Shown piece after piece: positions 8,933 to 18,359 of a DNA stretch of 42,673 nucleotides. Below the pieces are notes generated by a model, which saw nothing but the letters and a program-made list of their open reading frames with translations, was not told the DNA's origin and made no database searches. Source of the DNA: Clostridia bacterium (lineage in GTDB: Bacteria > Bacillota > Clostridia > UBA1381); contig JAFQJD010000035.1 of NCBI GenBank assembly GCA_017415105.1, positions 1 to 42,673 of the forward strand, in the 5' to 3' direction. Position 1 is the first letter of the stretch. Each line of letters begins with the position of its first letter. A program made the translations under genes and the position numbers.

Positions 8933-10209
8933 TGCTTACACCTCTTGCTGACAGAATACGCCCGAAGACTATTGACGAAGTAGTAGGGCAGACGCACCTT
9001 ATCGGTAAAGATAAGCTGTTGCGTCGTATAATAGAAAACAACGAAGTTCCGAATATGATTTTTTACGGTCCGAGTGGCGTGGGCAAGACTACAGTTGCAA
9101 ATATTATAGCCGCAAAAACCGGAAAAACATTGCATAAACTTAACGCAACAACAGCGTCTGTTTCTGATATAAAGAACATTGTTTCAACACTTGATTCTTT
9201 TCTTGCACCCGAAGGTGTTCTGCTGTATCTTGACGAGATACAGCATTTTAATAAAAAGCAACAACAGTCGCTCCTTGAATTTATGGAGAACGGCAAAATA
9301 ACTCTTATAGCAAGTACGACTGAAAATCCGTATTTTTATGTATATAATGCGGTGCTTTCAAGAAGTGTTGTTTTTGAATTCAAACCCGTCTCGGCAGAAG
9401 AAATAGAAACTGCTGTACGTCGTGGCGTTGATATTTTATCTGAAGAATTATTTCACGGATACAAAGTTACTGTTGAGGATGATGCAATAACCCATATTGC
9501 CCATACTGCCAACGGCGATGTAAGAAAGGCTCTTAACTCATTAGAGGCCGTATATATGGCGATGCGTCCGACTGACGATAAAAACGTAGTACTTTCTCTT
9601 GACCTTGCAGAGCAGGCATCTCAGAAAAAGGCGTTGCGTTACGACAAAGACGGTGACAGCCATTATGATATACTTTCTGCATTCCAGAAGTCTGTAAGAG
9701 GCTCTGATGCGGATGCGGCAATTCATTATCTTGCAAGACTTGTGGCAGCAGGTGATCTGGCAAGTATATGCCGTAGAATACTCGTAATGGCAGCGGAGGA
9801 CATAGGTCTTGCATATCCGCAGGCAATAACGGTTGTAAAATCCTGCGTTGATTCGGCGTTACAACTTGGTTTCCCCGAAGCACGTATACCGCTTGCAGAG
9901 GCTGTTATACTTCTCGCAACTGCACCAAAATCAAACAGTGCTATTTGTGCGATTGACGCCGCACTTGATGATATAAAAAATATTGATACGGGCGACGTGC
10001 CACCGCATCTGAAGGATGCTCACTATGAAGGCTCGCAGCCTTTGGGGCGTGGGTTGACATACAAATATCCGCATTCCTATCCGGACCATTATGTTGAGCA
10101 ACAGTATTTACCGGATAACATTAAAGATAAAAAATATTACGAGTTCGGCGATAATAAAACCGAAGCTCTTGCAAAAGAATACTGGCGTAAAATCAAAAAA
10201 GATGTATAA
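8932..10209 (+). CDS. rarA: Replication-associated recombination protein A (RarA/MgsA AAA+ ATPase)
   Basis: A clamp-loader-like AAA+ ATPase that acts at stalled replication forks. It has 425 residues, the normal length. Walker A is GPSGVGKTT near residues 46-54, Walker B is LLYLDEIQHF, and sensor 1 is STTENPYF. The C-terminal MgsA domain carries AAEDIGLAYPQA and the closing segment LPDNIKDKKYYEFG. It is translationally coupled to the TPR gene through TGATG. Confidence 0.95.
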   Translation: MLTPLADRIRPKTIDEVVGQTHLIGKDKLLRRIIENNEVPNMIFYGPSGVGKTTVANIIAAKTGKTLHKLNATTASVSDIKNIVSTLDSFLAPEGVLLYLDEIQHFNKKQQQSLLEFMENGKITLIASTTENPYFYVYNAVLSRSVVFEFKPVSAEEIETAVRRGVDILSEELFHGYKVTVEDDAITHIAHTANGDVRKALNSLEAVYMAMRPTDDKNVVLSLDLAEQASQKKALRYDKDGDSHYDILSAFQKSVRGSDADAAIHYLARLVAAGDLASICRRILVMAAEDIGLAYPQAITVVKSCVDSALQLGFPEARIPLAEAVILLATAPKSNSAICAIDAALDDIKNIDTGDVPPHLKDAHYEGSQPLGRGLTYKYPHSYPDHYVEQQYLPDNIKDKKYYEFGDNKTEALAKEYWRKIKKDV

Positions 10210-10306
10210 AAATCCGTAGTTTGGCAATAATACTGATATATCTACGGAATTGTAAGCCATAGACAAACTGAATAAAGCTTGCCTTTCCGCGAAATGGAGT
10301 GATTTT

Positions 10307-11179
10307 GTGACAAAAGGTAAGCTTTTTTTAGTTCTTTCCGCATTTTTTTACGGTGTTCTACCGGTTCTCGCTTCGATTGCATACCGTGGCGGAATAAATG
10401 GTGTAACACTATCTTTTTTGCGTAGTTTTATTTCGGTACCGGTTTTATACGCAATGATACGTGCTGATAAAAAAAGCCTGCATCTGACAAAAAAACAGTT
10501 ATATGCTGTTATAAGGCTCGGTGTTATTGGCGGAGCATTGCCTATAGTTTTGCTGTACTTATCATATAATTATATCCCGACAGGGTTGGCGACAACTTTG
10601 CATTTTGTATATCCGCTTGTGATTGTTATTTTTTCTGCTATAATTTATCACGAAAAAATGTCACGTGCAACACTTTGTTCGGTACTTTTTGTTACAATAG
10701 GTATTTTTATGTTCAGTGATTTAAGTATAAAGGTGAGTAAAATTGGGATAATTTTCGCTTTATTATCAGGTATATTTTATAGCTTTTATGTAATATACAT
10801 TGACCGTTCCGGACTTGACAGAATGGATTATATCGTACTCACTTTTTACATTATGCTTGTAATGAGTGGTGCTATTTTTATATTCGGACTTGCAGTGGGA
10901 GGGATTTCTTTCGATTTCAAACCGATTTCCTGGAGCTTTGCAACTGTGATATCACTTATAACTACACTCGGAGCAATGCCACTTCTGCAAATGGGTATAC
11001 GTTATGAGGGTGCATCTACTGCCGGTATCATTTCAACAGTAGAGCCTATAACCACTGTAATACTCGGTGCGGCATTTTTAGGCGAAATAATCGGTACGGG
11101 ACAGATTATCGGCGGTGCACTAATTCTTTTTGGTGTGTTTTTGTCACAAAAAAAGCTTGCCGGACCCATCAGCCATTGA
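10307..11179 (+). CDS. EamA/DMT-superfamily transporter
   Basis: A 290-residue membrane protein with about ten hydrophobic segments in two repeated halves, as expected of two EamA domains (drug/metabolite exporter superfamily). The first half contains YIPTGLATTLHFVYPLVIVI, the second GASTAGIISTVEPITTVI, the usual end-of-domain motif in both. The start is a GTG with TGGAG about 7 nt upstream. The substrate cannot be inferred; relatives export amino acids or metabolites. Its stop codon overlaps the end of spoIIP on the other strand. Confidence 0.85.
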   Translation: MTKGKLFLVLSAFFYGVLPVLASIAYRGGINGVTLSFLRSFISVPVLYAMIRADKKSLHLTKKQLYAVIRLGVIGGALPIVLLYLSYNYIPTGLATTLHFVYPLVIVIFSAIIYHEKMSRATLCSVLFVTIGIFMFSDLSIKVSKIGIIFALLSGIFYSFYVIYIDRSGLDRMDYIVLTFYIMLVMSGAIFIFGLAVGGISFDFKPISWSFATVISLITTLGAMPLLQMGIRYEGASTAGIISTVEPITTVILGAAFLGEIIGTGQIIGGALILFGVFLSQKKLAGPISH

Positions 11180-12257
11180 TAAGTGCCGCCGCAATAGCGT
11201 TCCCGATAAATTCTGCTGATTTTTCAGCTTCATTTATGCTGTTGCCGTTACTTCCGATTTCAAGTAAAAGTGAACCTTTAGTAAGATGCATATTAAACCT
11301 TTCACGCCTTAAGTTTAAAGGACGCATCATTCCGGGATACATTATTTCGGCACTGTTCTGAACCTTTGCGGCGAGAGTGAGATTTGATTTCCAGTCACTG
11401 TGCATAAGCCCCATACTGTCTGTTCCGAGTACAAGCATCACCTGTGCTATTTCTTCGCCGTCAACCTCGCTTGCAACACGCAGTTTACTGCCATCCGCAT
11501 AAACATATGCGTCACGGTGTATATCAAGCACTGCCTTGATTGACGGATATTCCTGCAAATTCTTCTCAATAGTTTTCAATGCCCGTGTATATGCACCCTG
11601 ATACGACGGATAGTCGTGTATTGTCTTGTCGTGAATTGTTTTTATACCGTGCGAGTTTAGCGAGTTTGCCACAATTTCACCGATATGACACATATTATAG
11701 GCTTCATTCGTAGTTCTTTCTGATTCGCCGGTCATTTCATTTCCGTTATAACATTCCGTTGTATGCGTGTGTACTATAAGCACCGCAGGCTCTCCAAGAT
11801 TCAATTTAAAATCAAGCTCTCTTTTGCATAATTCGTCCAAATCCACTTCGTAATTTGTTGCATTATTCAATTTTAACCCCGATGCAGAAGTTATTTGCTC
11901 CTTGTCCGGCAAAGATGACTTTTTTGCGGGAAGCGGAGTAGGGGGATGGGGTGTAACGGTCGGAGTTGATTCACCAAATCCTGATGCGGAGCTTTCTATA
12001 ATTGATACAGGATCATCTGCATCAAATCCAAGAATTTCGCCTGCAATTTTTTTGACAGTTAAAGAATCTTTTTCGCTTACCACACCTTCATCAAGAATAT
12101 CTTCTGCATTATATGAAAAAACAGCTACTGTTTCCTGTGATTTTGGTTTTAAAAGAAAAGAAATCAAAAATAACACACCTATTATAAAGAGTGATAGTAA
12201 TATGGCAAGTTTAATCAAAGTCTTTTTTGTAATTATATATGTCTTAAATCCTTTCAT
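11169..12257 (-). CDS. spoIIP: Stage II sporulation protein P
   Basis: A membrane-anchored peptidoglycan amidase/endopeptidase that works with SpoIID and SpoIIM during engulfment of the forespore. It has 362 residues. A membrane segment spans about residues 14-35, followed by a low-complexity linker (TPTVTPHPPTPLP, residues 98-110) and the catalytic domain. Catalytic motifs are VHTHTTECY (His163, His165, Glu168) and DIHRD (Asp245, His247, Asp249). The start has AGAAAGGA upstream. It stands alone on the minus strand and converges on the EamA gene with an 11-bp overlap. A SigE promoter would be expected, but I could not place one with confidence. Confidence 0.93.
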   Translation of the reverse strand: MKGFKTYIITKKTLIKLAILLSLFIIGVLFLISFLLKPKSQETVAVFSYNAEDILDEGVVSEKDSLTVKKIAGEILGFDADDPVSIIESSASGFGESTPTVTPHPPTPLPAKKSSLPDKEQITSASGLKLNNATNYEVDLDELCKRELDFKLNLGEPAVLIVHTHTTECYNGNEMTGESERTTNEAYNMCHIGEIVANSLNSHGIKTIHDKTIHDYPSYQGAYTRALKTIEKNLQEYPSIKAVLDIHRDAYVYADGSKLRVASEVDGEEIAQVMLVLGTDSMGLMHSDWKSNLTLAAKVQNSAEIMYPGMMRPLNLRRERFNMHLTKGSLLLEIGSNGNSINEAEKSAEFIGNAIAAALING

Positions 12258-12337
12258 TGCACTTGTCCTTTCTGGAAGCTTGTATATTATATTACGAAAA
12301 AAATCAGGTATTTATGACATATAAAGGTAAAAAATGC

Positions 12338-12366
12338 TTGATTATTGGACCGTGATATAGTATAAT
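12338..12366 (+). promoter_or_regulatory. SigA-type promoter for the CpXC-aroE-aroK-rnr operon
   Basis: TTGATT (12338-12343), 17-nt spacer, TATAAT (12361-12366), about 30 nt before the first ATG. It drives the strand opposite to spoIIP. Confidence 0.75.
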
Positions 12367-12395
12367 TATTTTATAAAACAGAAGGGAATTTGATT

Positions 12396-13067
12396 ATGAG
12401 TATAAATTTAAAACAGTCAGTAAAATGCCCAAAATGCTCACAGATGTCAGATATAACTGTCTGGAGCTCAATTACTGTAAAAGATAGTCCTGATCTTAAA
12501 TCGGATTTATTATCAGGAAAAATAAATATGTTTAAATGTCCGTCGTGCGAGAATATGGCACTTATGCCCCATCCGATGCTTTATCATGATGAAGAAAAAA
12601 GGCTTATGATTTCGTTCTCGCCGACGAATGATCCCGTACTTAAAGAGCAGATGTTTCAGAATGTTAAAGAATCGTCATCAAAAAGCGGTGAACTTGAAAA
12701 GCTTGAGGGGTATAATCTGCGTTTTATAACAGAGTATAATGAACTGCTTGAAAAGGTTCTTATATTTGACAATGAGTTAAATGACAAAGTAATCGAAGTT
12801 ATAAAGCTCATGATACTGTCACAGGATGTAGAAAAGAGTGAGCAACGCAACTGCCGTTTTGGTAAGATATGTGATGACGGTCTTGAATTTATGATACATG
12901 ACTTTATTGAAAATCAGGTCTACACATCAACAGTACCAAAGAGTTCTTATGATACAGTTTATAAAAGTCTTTTAGAATCGGGAATGAAACCGTATTCATT
13001 TGACTGGGAGGTGGTTGATTCCACTTATGCAACAAGACTTTTAAACGGCTTTAACAATAATTTCTGA
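12396..13067 (+). CDS. CpXC-domain protein
   Basis: A 223-residue protein whose N-terminus holds two paired cysteine motifs, CPKCSQM (residues 10-16) and CPSCENM near residue 50, the signature of the CpXC domain, which probably binds zinc. The remainder is mostly helical and acidic with no recognised motif. An in-frame TTG at 12390 exists, but GAAGGGAA at 12381-12388 fits the ATG at 12396. It is the first gene after the promoter and is separated from aroE by 13 nt. The domain has no assigned biochemical role. Confidence 0.75.
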   Translation: MSINLKQSVKCPKCSQMSDITVWSSITVKDSPDLKSDLLSGKINMFKCPSCENMALMPHPMLYHDEEKRLMISFSPTNDPVLKEQMFQNVKESSSKSGELEKLEGYNLRFITEYNELLEKVLIFDNELNDKVIEVIKLMILSQDVEKSEQRNCRFGKICDDGLEFMIHDFIENQVYTSTVPKSSYDTVYKSLLESGMKPYSFDWEVVDSTYATRLLNGFNNNF

Positions 13068-13080
13068 CAGGTTGATAACT

Positions 13081-13935
13081 ATGAAAATTACAGGAAAAAC
13101 ACAACAGCTCGCCGTTATCGGTGATCCTGCTGATCACAGCTTTTCACCGGTAATGCACAATTTCATTTCCGGATATATGGGAAAAGACTATACATATTCT
13201 GCTTTTACCGTTAAATCTGAAAACCTTGGCGATGCAATAAGTGGTATGCGTGCTATGGGTTTTCGTGGTATGAATGTTACTGCACCGCACAAAATCGAGG
13301 TTATGCAGTATCTTGACGAAATATCGCCTGAGGCAAAGCTTTTAGGCTCGGTAAATACAATTGTAAATAATAACGGACACCTTATAGGATATAACACCGA
13401 TAGCGAAGGTTTTTATATGTCACTCCAGAATGCAGGAATCCCGACAGAGAATAAGGATATTCTTGTTATGGGCTGTGGCGGTGTTGTTATACCGGCACTT
13501 GTGCGTATAATTAAATCAAACCCAAAGAGTATTACTCTTGTTAACAGGACAAAAAGTAAAGCAGAAAAGCTTGCAAAGAACATATTTGACATAACAGGAT
13601 TTGGAATTAAAACAACTGTAGAGAACGATACTTTTGATTTAATAATAAACACTACTTCTGCAGGAATGGGAAAGCAAATTGACACACTGCCGTGGGATAG
13701 TATTCCCGAGCTTTCAGGAACGGATTTTATCACAGAAAAATCATCAGCAGTCGATATGATATATAATCCTGAACGCACAAAATTTCTGAAGCTTGCAGAA
13801 GAAAAGGGTGCAAAGGTAATCAACGGTCTTGATATGCTCATATATCAGGGGATATTGGCGTATGAACTGTTCACTGATACAAAGCTTCCGGACAATATTG
13901 CAGAACTTTTAAGAAAAGAGGTTTTCGGTCTATGA
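13081..13935 (+). CDS. aroE: Shikimate dehydrogenase
   Basis: Reduces 3-dehydroshikimate to shikimate with NADPH in aromatic amino acid synthesis. From the ATG at 13081 it is 284 residues. The substrate site shows SFSPVMHN, NVTAPHK with the catalytic Lys, and GYNTDSEGF. The NADP-binding site shows GCGGVVIPALV and the NRTKSKA loop; NGLDMLIYQG closes the active site. A TTG at 13072 would add three residues; the ATG is more likely, although the ribosome binding site is weak for both. It overlaps aroK by ATGA. Confidence 0.94.
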   Translation: MKITGKTQQLAVIGDPADHSFSPVMHNFISGYMGKDYTYSAFTVKSENLGDAISGMRAMGFRGMNVTAPHKIEVMQYLDEISPEAKLLGSVNTIVNNNGHLIGYNTDSEGFYMSLQNAGIPTENKDILVMGCGGVVIPALVRIIKSNPKSITLVNRTKSKAEKLAKNIFDITGFGIKTTVENDTFDLIINTTSAGMGKQIDTLPWDSIPELSGTDFITEKSSAVDMIYNPERTKFLKLAEEKGAKVINGLDMLIYQGILAYELFTDTKLPDNIAELLRKEVFGL

Positions 13936-14447
13936 ATATTGTTCTTACTGGTTTTATGGCATCCGGAAAAACTGAAATTTCAAAAAAACTTGCGAAGCTT
14001 TCAGGATATAAGCTTGTAGACACAGACGCACTTATTGTAGAAGAAGCAAAAATGTCGATTAACGACATATTTGAAACAATGAGAGAAGCAGAGTTCAGAC
14101 GCATTGAGCACGTGGTAATATGCCGTGTTTCTGAAATGGATAACACTGTTATTTCAACAGGTGGTGGCGTTGTACTAAATAAAGAGAATATGATGGCATT
14201 GCGTAAAAATGGCATTATTGTTAATCTTGCACCGGACTTTGATGTAATACTCCAAAGACTTAACAACGCACGTTCAACACGCCCCCTGCTAAAAAACAGT
14301 GATGTAGACGATATCAGAAAACGCTTTAATGATCGGTTGCCGTACTATGCAGACTGCGATTTAAAAATCGAGGTTTCTAACGAATTTGAACCTGATCATT
14401 TCGCTAAAGAGATTCTAACAAAGCTGAAACTCATTCAAGATGAATGA
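13932..14447 (+). CDS. aroK: Shikimate kinase
   Basis: Phosphorylates shikimate with ATP, the step after AroE. It has 171 residues, the normal length. The P-loop is GFMASGKTEISKKL, DTDALI supplies the substrate-binding Asp, FRRIE the conserved Arg, and STGGGVV the GG loop. STRPLLK forms the lid with its Arg. It starts inside the aroE stop (ATGA), so the two enzymes are translated together. No other shikimate-pathway genes lie in the window. Confidence 0.94.
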   Translation: MNIVLTGFMASGKTEISKKLAKLSGYKLVDTDALIVEEAKMSINDIFETMREAEFRRIEHVVICRVSEMDNTVISTGGGVVLNKENMMALRKNGIIVNLAPDFDVILQRLNNARSTRPLLKNSDVDDIRKRFNDRLPYYADCDLKIEVSNEFEPDHFAKEILTKLKLIQDE

Positions 14448-14490
14448 GTTTCATTTCAATGGACAAGCTAAAATAAAAAACGGAGATAAT

Positions 14491-16722
14491 ATGGATAGAA
14501 AAGAAAAATTACTTGCTTTCATTTCGAGTGAAAACTATATACCGTTAAAGGCTGATGAAATATCAGTTTTGCTTGATGTACCCAAAAGTGATTTTAACGA
14601 GCTTATAAAGCTTTTAGATGAGCTTGTTTTTGAGGGTAAAATTTATGTAACTAAAAAAGGCAAATACATCTCAACAGAGAATAATGCACAGGTATCTGCC
14701 GGTATATTATCCTGTAATTCTGCAAAAGGCTTTGGCTTTGTCAGATGCGAAAGCGAGGAAGGAAATGATATATTTATTCCCTTTGACGGAATGAATGGTG
14801 CATATGACCGTGACCGTGTGCTTGTTCATATAGATAAAAAAGGAAACGGAAGCTCGCATCGTGAGGGACATATATTACAGATTCTTGAGCGTGGCAATGA
14901 ACAGATAGTCGGAGTTATAAAAGGAGTTAAAAGCGGAAAATATTCTGTTACACCCGACAGGCGTGAATTTTTCTCCGATATTTTAATTCCATCTGAGCAG
15001 GCAATGTCAGCAAAGAAAGGTGACAGAGTTCTGATTTCTATTAACAGATATTCTGATAAAGGTCAGCCTTACGGCTCAGTAATAGCTGTTTTGGGTGGCA
15101 GTGACAGTATAACGGGATGTCTTGACGGACTACTGCTTTCAAACTCCTATTCAAAATCTTTTCCGGAATTTGTTATTGATGAAGCGAACAGCATCCCTGA
15201 TGCTATTTCTGATGATGAAATAAATGACAGGGAAGATTTACGCAATATCATCACTTTTACAATCGACGGCGATGATTCAAGGGATTTTGACGATGCGGTA
15301 TCTTTAGAAATGCTTGATAGCGGAAATGTGCTTTTAGGTGTCCATATAGCCGATGTAACGCATTATGTAAGAGAAGACAGTAATCTTGATAAAGAAGCTT
15401 TAAAACGTGCTACAAGCGTTTACTTTCCGCATACGGTAATACCAATGCTTCCGCAAAAGCTTTCTAACGGTATATGTTCATTAAATCCTGAAGTTGACAG
15501 GCTTACTTTAAGTGTATTAATGGAGTTTGACAGAGATGCAAACCTTCATTCGCATCGAATTGTAAAATCAGTAATACATTCTCGTGCACGTATGACATAT
15601 AACAATGTCAATAAGATTTTTGACGGTGATATTGAGCTATGTAACAAGTATAAAGAGATTACACCTGTTCTTTTAAAAATGAACGAGCTCTCAAAAAAGC
15701 TTGCTGATAAACGAAAAGAACGAGGTGCTATTGATTTTGATTTCCCTGAAACGAAAATTGTTTGTGATGATGAAGCTAATCCAATTGATGTGAAGCACGA
15801 TGTGAGAGGAGATTCGCACAGGCTTATAGAATCGTTTATGCTTGCGGCGAATGAGGTAGTAGCAGAAACGGCTTTCTGGTCAGAATTACCGTTTATATAT
15901 CGCGTTCACGAAGCACCCGACACGGAAAAACTGACTGATTTTAATAACTTTATTAAAAACTTTGGATATTCACTCAAAGGAAAAGCAGACAGAGATACAA
16001 TTCATCCCAAAGTATTACAGGAGATTGCAGAGGCAGTAAAGGGTACACCCGAAGAAATGATGATTTCAAAAATAATGCTTCGCTCCTTGATGAAAGCTTG
16101 CTACCGTGATACAAATGACGGTCATTTCGGGCTTGCGGCACGTTACTACTGTCATTTTACATCACCCATAAGACGTTATCCTGACCTTTTTATACACAGA
16201 GTGTTAAAGGATTTTATATCAGGAAATCTTGATGATAAAAAACGTGAACATTATCAGAAAAAAGCAGTCGAAGCATCAATAATTTCAAGCGAAAAGGAAG
16301 TTGAATCGGAGACTGCAGAACGTGATGCAATAGATATATTAAAAGCCGCTTATATGCGTGAGCATATCGGTGAAACTTTTAATGCAGTTGTTTCATCAGT
16401 TACGTCTTTTGGTATCTTTGCGATGCTTGATAACTCGTGTGAAGGACTTATACGGTACGAATCAATGCAGGGCGATTATTTTGACTATGATGACAAAACA
16501 CACTCTGCAATCGGAAAACGAAGCGGAAAAACGTACAAAATCGGCTATGCAATCGAAATTACAGTTGCGGCTGCTGATATTTTAAGCCGACGCATTGATT
16601 TTGTGTTAAGCGAGGACGCAAGCTTTGGAAATATCAGACGAATTGCAGAACGAGCAAAACCGATAAACTTTGCTAAAGAAAAAAAGAAATCAAATTTCAG
16701 AAAAAAGCATAAGAGGAAATAA
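14491..16722 (+). CDS. rnr: Ribonuclease R
   Basis: A processive 3'-5' exoribonuclease of the RNB family that degrades structured RNA. From the ATG at 14491 it has 743 residues. An N-terminal winged-helix segment and cold-shock domains (GFGFVRCESEEGNDIFIP) precede the RNB catalytic centre DDSRDFDDAVSLE (about residues 260-272), which has the Asp residues that bind Mg. The C-terminus has an S1 domain (FNAVVSSVTSFGIFAML) and ends in a Lys/Arg-rich tail. Upstream in-frame ATG 14440 lies inside aroK; ACGGAGA just before 14491 favours the downstream start. smpB, the frequent neighbour of rnr, is not next to it. Confidence 0.94.
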   Translation: MDRKEKLLAFISSENYIPLKADEISVLLDVPKSDFNELIKLLDELVFEGKIYVTKKGKYISTENNAQVSAGILSCNSAKGFGFVRCESEEGNDIFIPFDGMNGAYDRDRVLVHIDKKGNGSSHREGHILQILERGNEQIVGVIKGVKSGKYSVTPDRREFFSDILIPSEQAMSAKKGDRVLISINRYSDKGQPYGSVIAVLGGSDSITGCLDGLLLSNSYSKSFPEFVIDEANSIPDAISDDEINDREDLRNIITFTIDGDDSRDFDDAVSLEMLDSGNVLLGVHIADVTHYVREDSNLDKEALKRATSVYFPHTVIPMLPQKLSNGICSLNPEVDRLTLSVLMEFDRDANLHSHRIVKSVIHSRARMTYNNVNKIFDGDIELCNKYKEITPVLLKMNELSKKLADKRKERGAIDFDFPETKIVCDDEANPIDVKHDVRGDSHRLIESFMLAANEVVAETAFWSELPFIYRVHEAPDTEKLTDFNNFIKNFGYSLKGKADRDTIHPKVLQEIAEAVKGTPEEMMISKIMLRSLMKACYRDTNDGHFGLAARYYCHFTSPIRRYPDLFIHRVLKDFISGNLDDKKREHYQKKAVEASIISSEKEVESETAERDAIDILKAAYMREHIGETFNAVVSSVTSFGIFAMLDNSCEGLIRYESMQGDYFDYDDKTHSAIGKRSGKTYKIGYAIEITVAAADILSRRIDFVLSEDASFGNIRRIAERAKPINFAKEKKKSNFRKKHKRK

Positions 16723-16723
16723 T

Positions 16724-17866
16724 ATGAATGACAAATTTGAGATAGTTGTTCCAACGCTGTTGGGACTTGAAGCTCTTGTTTCAAAGGAGCTTTACAGACT
16801 TGGCTATGACGCAAAAAAGACTGAGGACGGAAAAGTAACATTCGACGGTGATTTTGATGCCGTATGCCGTGCCAATCTCTGGCTTCGTTGTGGGGAACGT
16901 GTACTAATTAAGGTAGGGGAGTTTAAGGCAGAAACTGCTGATGAGCTTTATGATGGAGTATATGCACTTCCGTGGGAACGATTTATTTCAAAAAATGATG
17001 CTTTTCCGGTTAAGGGCAGAACAATACGTTCTACCCTTAATAGTGACCGTAACAGTCAGATAATGATAAAAAAGGCAATTGCAGATAAGCTTGGCAATAA
17101 ATACGGTATTACTTGGATGCCCGAAACTGATATAACTTATCAGGTACAGTTCACTATCATAAATAACATCGTAACCCTTATGATTGATACATCAGGTGAC
17201 CAGCTACACAAGCGTGGCTATCGCCAAAAGTCAAACCTTGCACCATTGAGGGAAACTATTGCTGCAGCTATGGTAATGATAAGCTACTGGAAGTTTGAAG
17301 AACCGTTTCTTGACCCTTTCTGTGGTTCAGGCACTATTCCGATTGAGGCGGCAATGTTCAAACGTAATATTGCACCGGGTTTGTTACGACATTTTGCTTT
17401 TGAAGCTTTTCCACAGATTGATAAAAAACTCTATGAAGATATAAAAGAAGAATCAAGAGAAAGTGTTCATACTGATGTTAGACTTGATATAACCGCAAGC
17501 GATATTGATCCTTATGCTATAGAGCTCACCAAAAGCAATGCAAGAAAGGCAGGAGTGGGTGATTTTATAAATGTGATACAGTCGGATGCACGACATATTA
17601 TAACTGATAAGGCGTGTGGCTCAATCATAACCAATCCACCGTATGGCGAAAGATTAAGCGATACGGAGGAAACCAAACGGCTTTACCGTGATATTTATAA
17701 GTCATTTTTGGAGCTACCCAAATGGTCGTATTATATACTAACATCTCACGAGGAATTTGAGAAAGAGTTTGGCAGAAAGGCTGATAGAAAACGCAAAATT
17801 TATAACGGTATGCTTCGTTGCTGGTTGTATCAGTATTACGGTAATAAGCCTGACAAGAAAAAATAA
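16724..17866 (+). CDS. THUMP-domain class I RNA methyltransferase (RlmL N-terminal/YpsC type)
   Basis: 380 residues. The N-terminal THUMP region (PTLLGLEALVSKELYRLGYD and following) binds RNA. The C-terminal Rossmann methyltransferase domain shows DPFCGSGTIPIEAA as the SAM-binding motif, ASDIDPYAIELT, and the catalytic NPPYGERL typical of N2-guanine methylation. The closest well-known relatives are the N-terminal half of RlmL, which makes m2G2445 in 23S rRNA, and Bacillus YpsC. The first in-frame ATG is 16670 inside rnr; AAGAGGA at 16711-16717 supports the ATG at 16724. Confidence 0.88.
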   Translation: MNDKFEIVVPTLLGLEALVSKELYRLGYDAKKTEDGKVTFDGDFDAVCRANLWLRCGERVLIKVGEFKAETADELYDGVYALPWERFISKNDAFPVKGRTIRSTLNSDRNSQIMIKKAIADKLGNKYGITWMPETDITYQVQFTIINNIVTLMIDTSGDQLHKRGYRQKSNLAPLRETIAAAMVMISYWKFEEPFLDPFCGSGTIPIEAAMFKRNIAPGLLRHFAFEAFPQIDKKLYEDIKEESRESVHTDVRLDITASDIDPYAIELTKSNARKAGVGDFINVIQSDARHIITDKACGSIITNPPYGERLSDTEETKRLYRDIYKSFLELPKWSYYILTSHEEFEKEFGRKADRKRKIYNGMLRCWLYQYYGNKPDKKK

Positions 17867-17886
17867 GCACTATGTCCTTATTTTAC

Positions 17887-17915
17887 TTGATTTTTGGCAT
17901 ATATTATGGTAAAAT
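17887..17915 (+). promoter_or_regulatory. SigA-type promoter for the nusB-xse-ispA operon
   Basis: TTGATT (17887-17892), 17-nt spacer, TAAAAT (17910-17915), 33 nt before the nusB ATG. A weak A+T-rich hairpin (AAAATAAG/CTTATTTT, 17860-17884) just upstream contains the stop codon of the methyltransferase gene and may act as its terminator. Confidence 0.75.
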
Positions 17916-17948
17916 AACAGTGAATAAATCCGCGAAAGGACTACAGAT

Positions 17949-18359
17949 ATGAAAAAACAGTCAAGAAGTGAAGCAAGAGAGGCAATATTTACACAGGTGT
18001 TTCAGTTTGCAACTCAGCGTGATAATATGGACGAGGCACGCCACATACTTTTACAGGAAATGCCGGAGTGTGAACAGAACCTTGGATATATTACGGAGGT
18101 TACTGAAGGTATTTTAGAACACGAAGCAGAAATTATAGACATTATAAATGCACATTGCAGAAGCGGCTGGAACTTCAAGCGTCTTTCAAAGGTTACACGC
18201 ACTATTCTTAAGGTTGCAATATATGAAATGAAGTATTGTGATGATGTGCCGCCTAAAGTAGCTATAAACGAAGCTGTTGAGCTTGCAAAGAAATACTGTG
18301 ACGAAAAGGAGCCGTCGTTTATAAACGGTATTCTTGGCAGTATATTAAAAGATCTATGA
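17949..18359 (+). CDS. nusB: Transcription antitermination factor NusB
   Basis: Binds boxA RNA with NusE (ribosomal protein S10) to keep RNA polymerase from terminating in rRNA operons. It has 136 residues, all-helical, with SRSEAREAIFTQVFQ at the start and the family motif KVAINEAVELAKKYCDEKEPSFINGILG at the end (quoted in outline; about residues 103-132). The GCGAAAGGA ribosome binding site precedes the ATG. Its stop overlaps the next start (ATGA). Confidence 0.94.
   Translation: MKKQSRSEAREAIFTQVFQFATQRDNMDEARHILLQEMPECEQNLGYITEVTEGILEHEAEIIDIINAHCRSGWNFKRLSKVTRTILKVAIYEMKYCDDVPPKVAINEAVELAKKYCDEKEPSFINGILGSILKDL

Noticed and set aside
9533-9883. A 116-codon minus-strand frame inside rarA
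   Set aside because: Composition is unlike the other proteins here (many Pro, Leu, Gln), and rarA is intact on the other strand.
10213-10248. Inverted repeat TCCGTAG/CTACGGA after rarA
   Set aside because: Only 7 bp with a 22-nt loop and no T run; too weak to call a terminator or operator.
12260-12330. A SigE promoter for spoIIP
   Set aside because: I looked for a -35 ATATT-like and -10 CATACAAT-like pair on the minus strand and found only partial matches (such as ATATACAAG), so I did not annotate one.
13413-13841. A 142-codon minus-strand frame opposite aroE
   Set aside because: aroE is complete with all active-site motifs; the antisense frame is not recognisable and lacks start signals.
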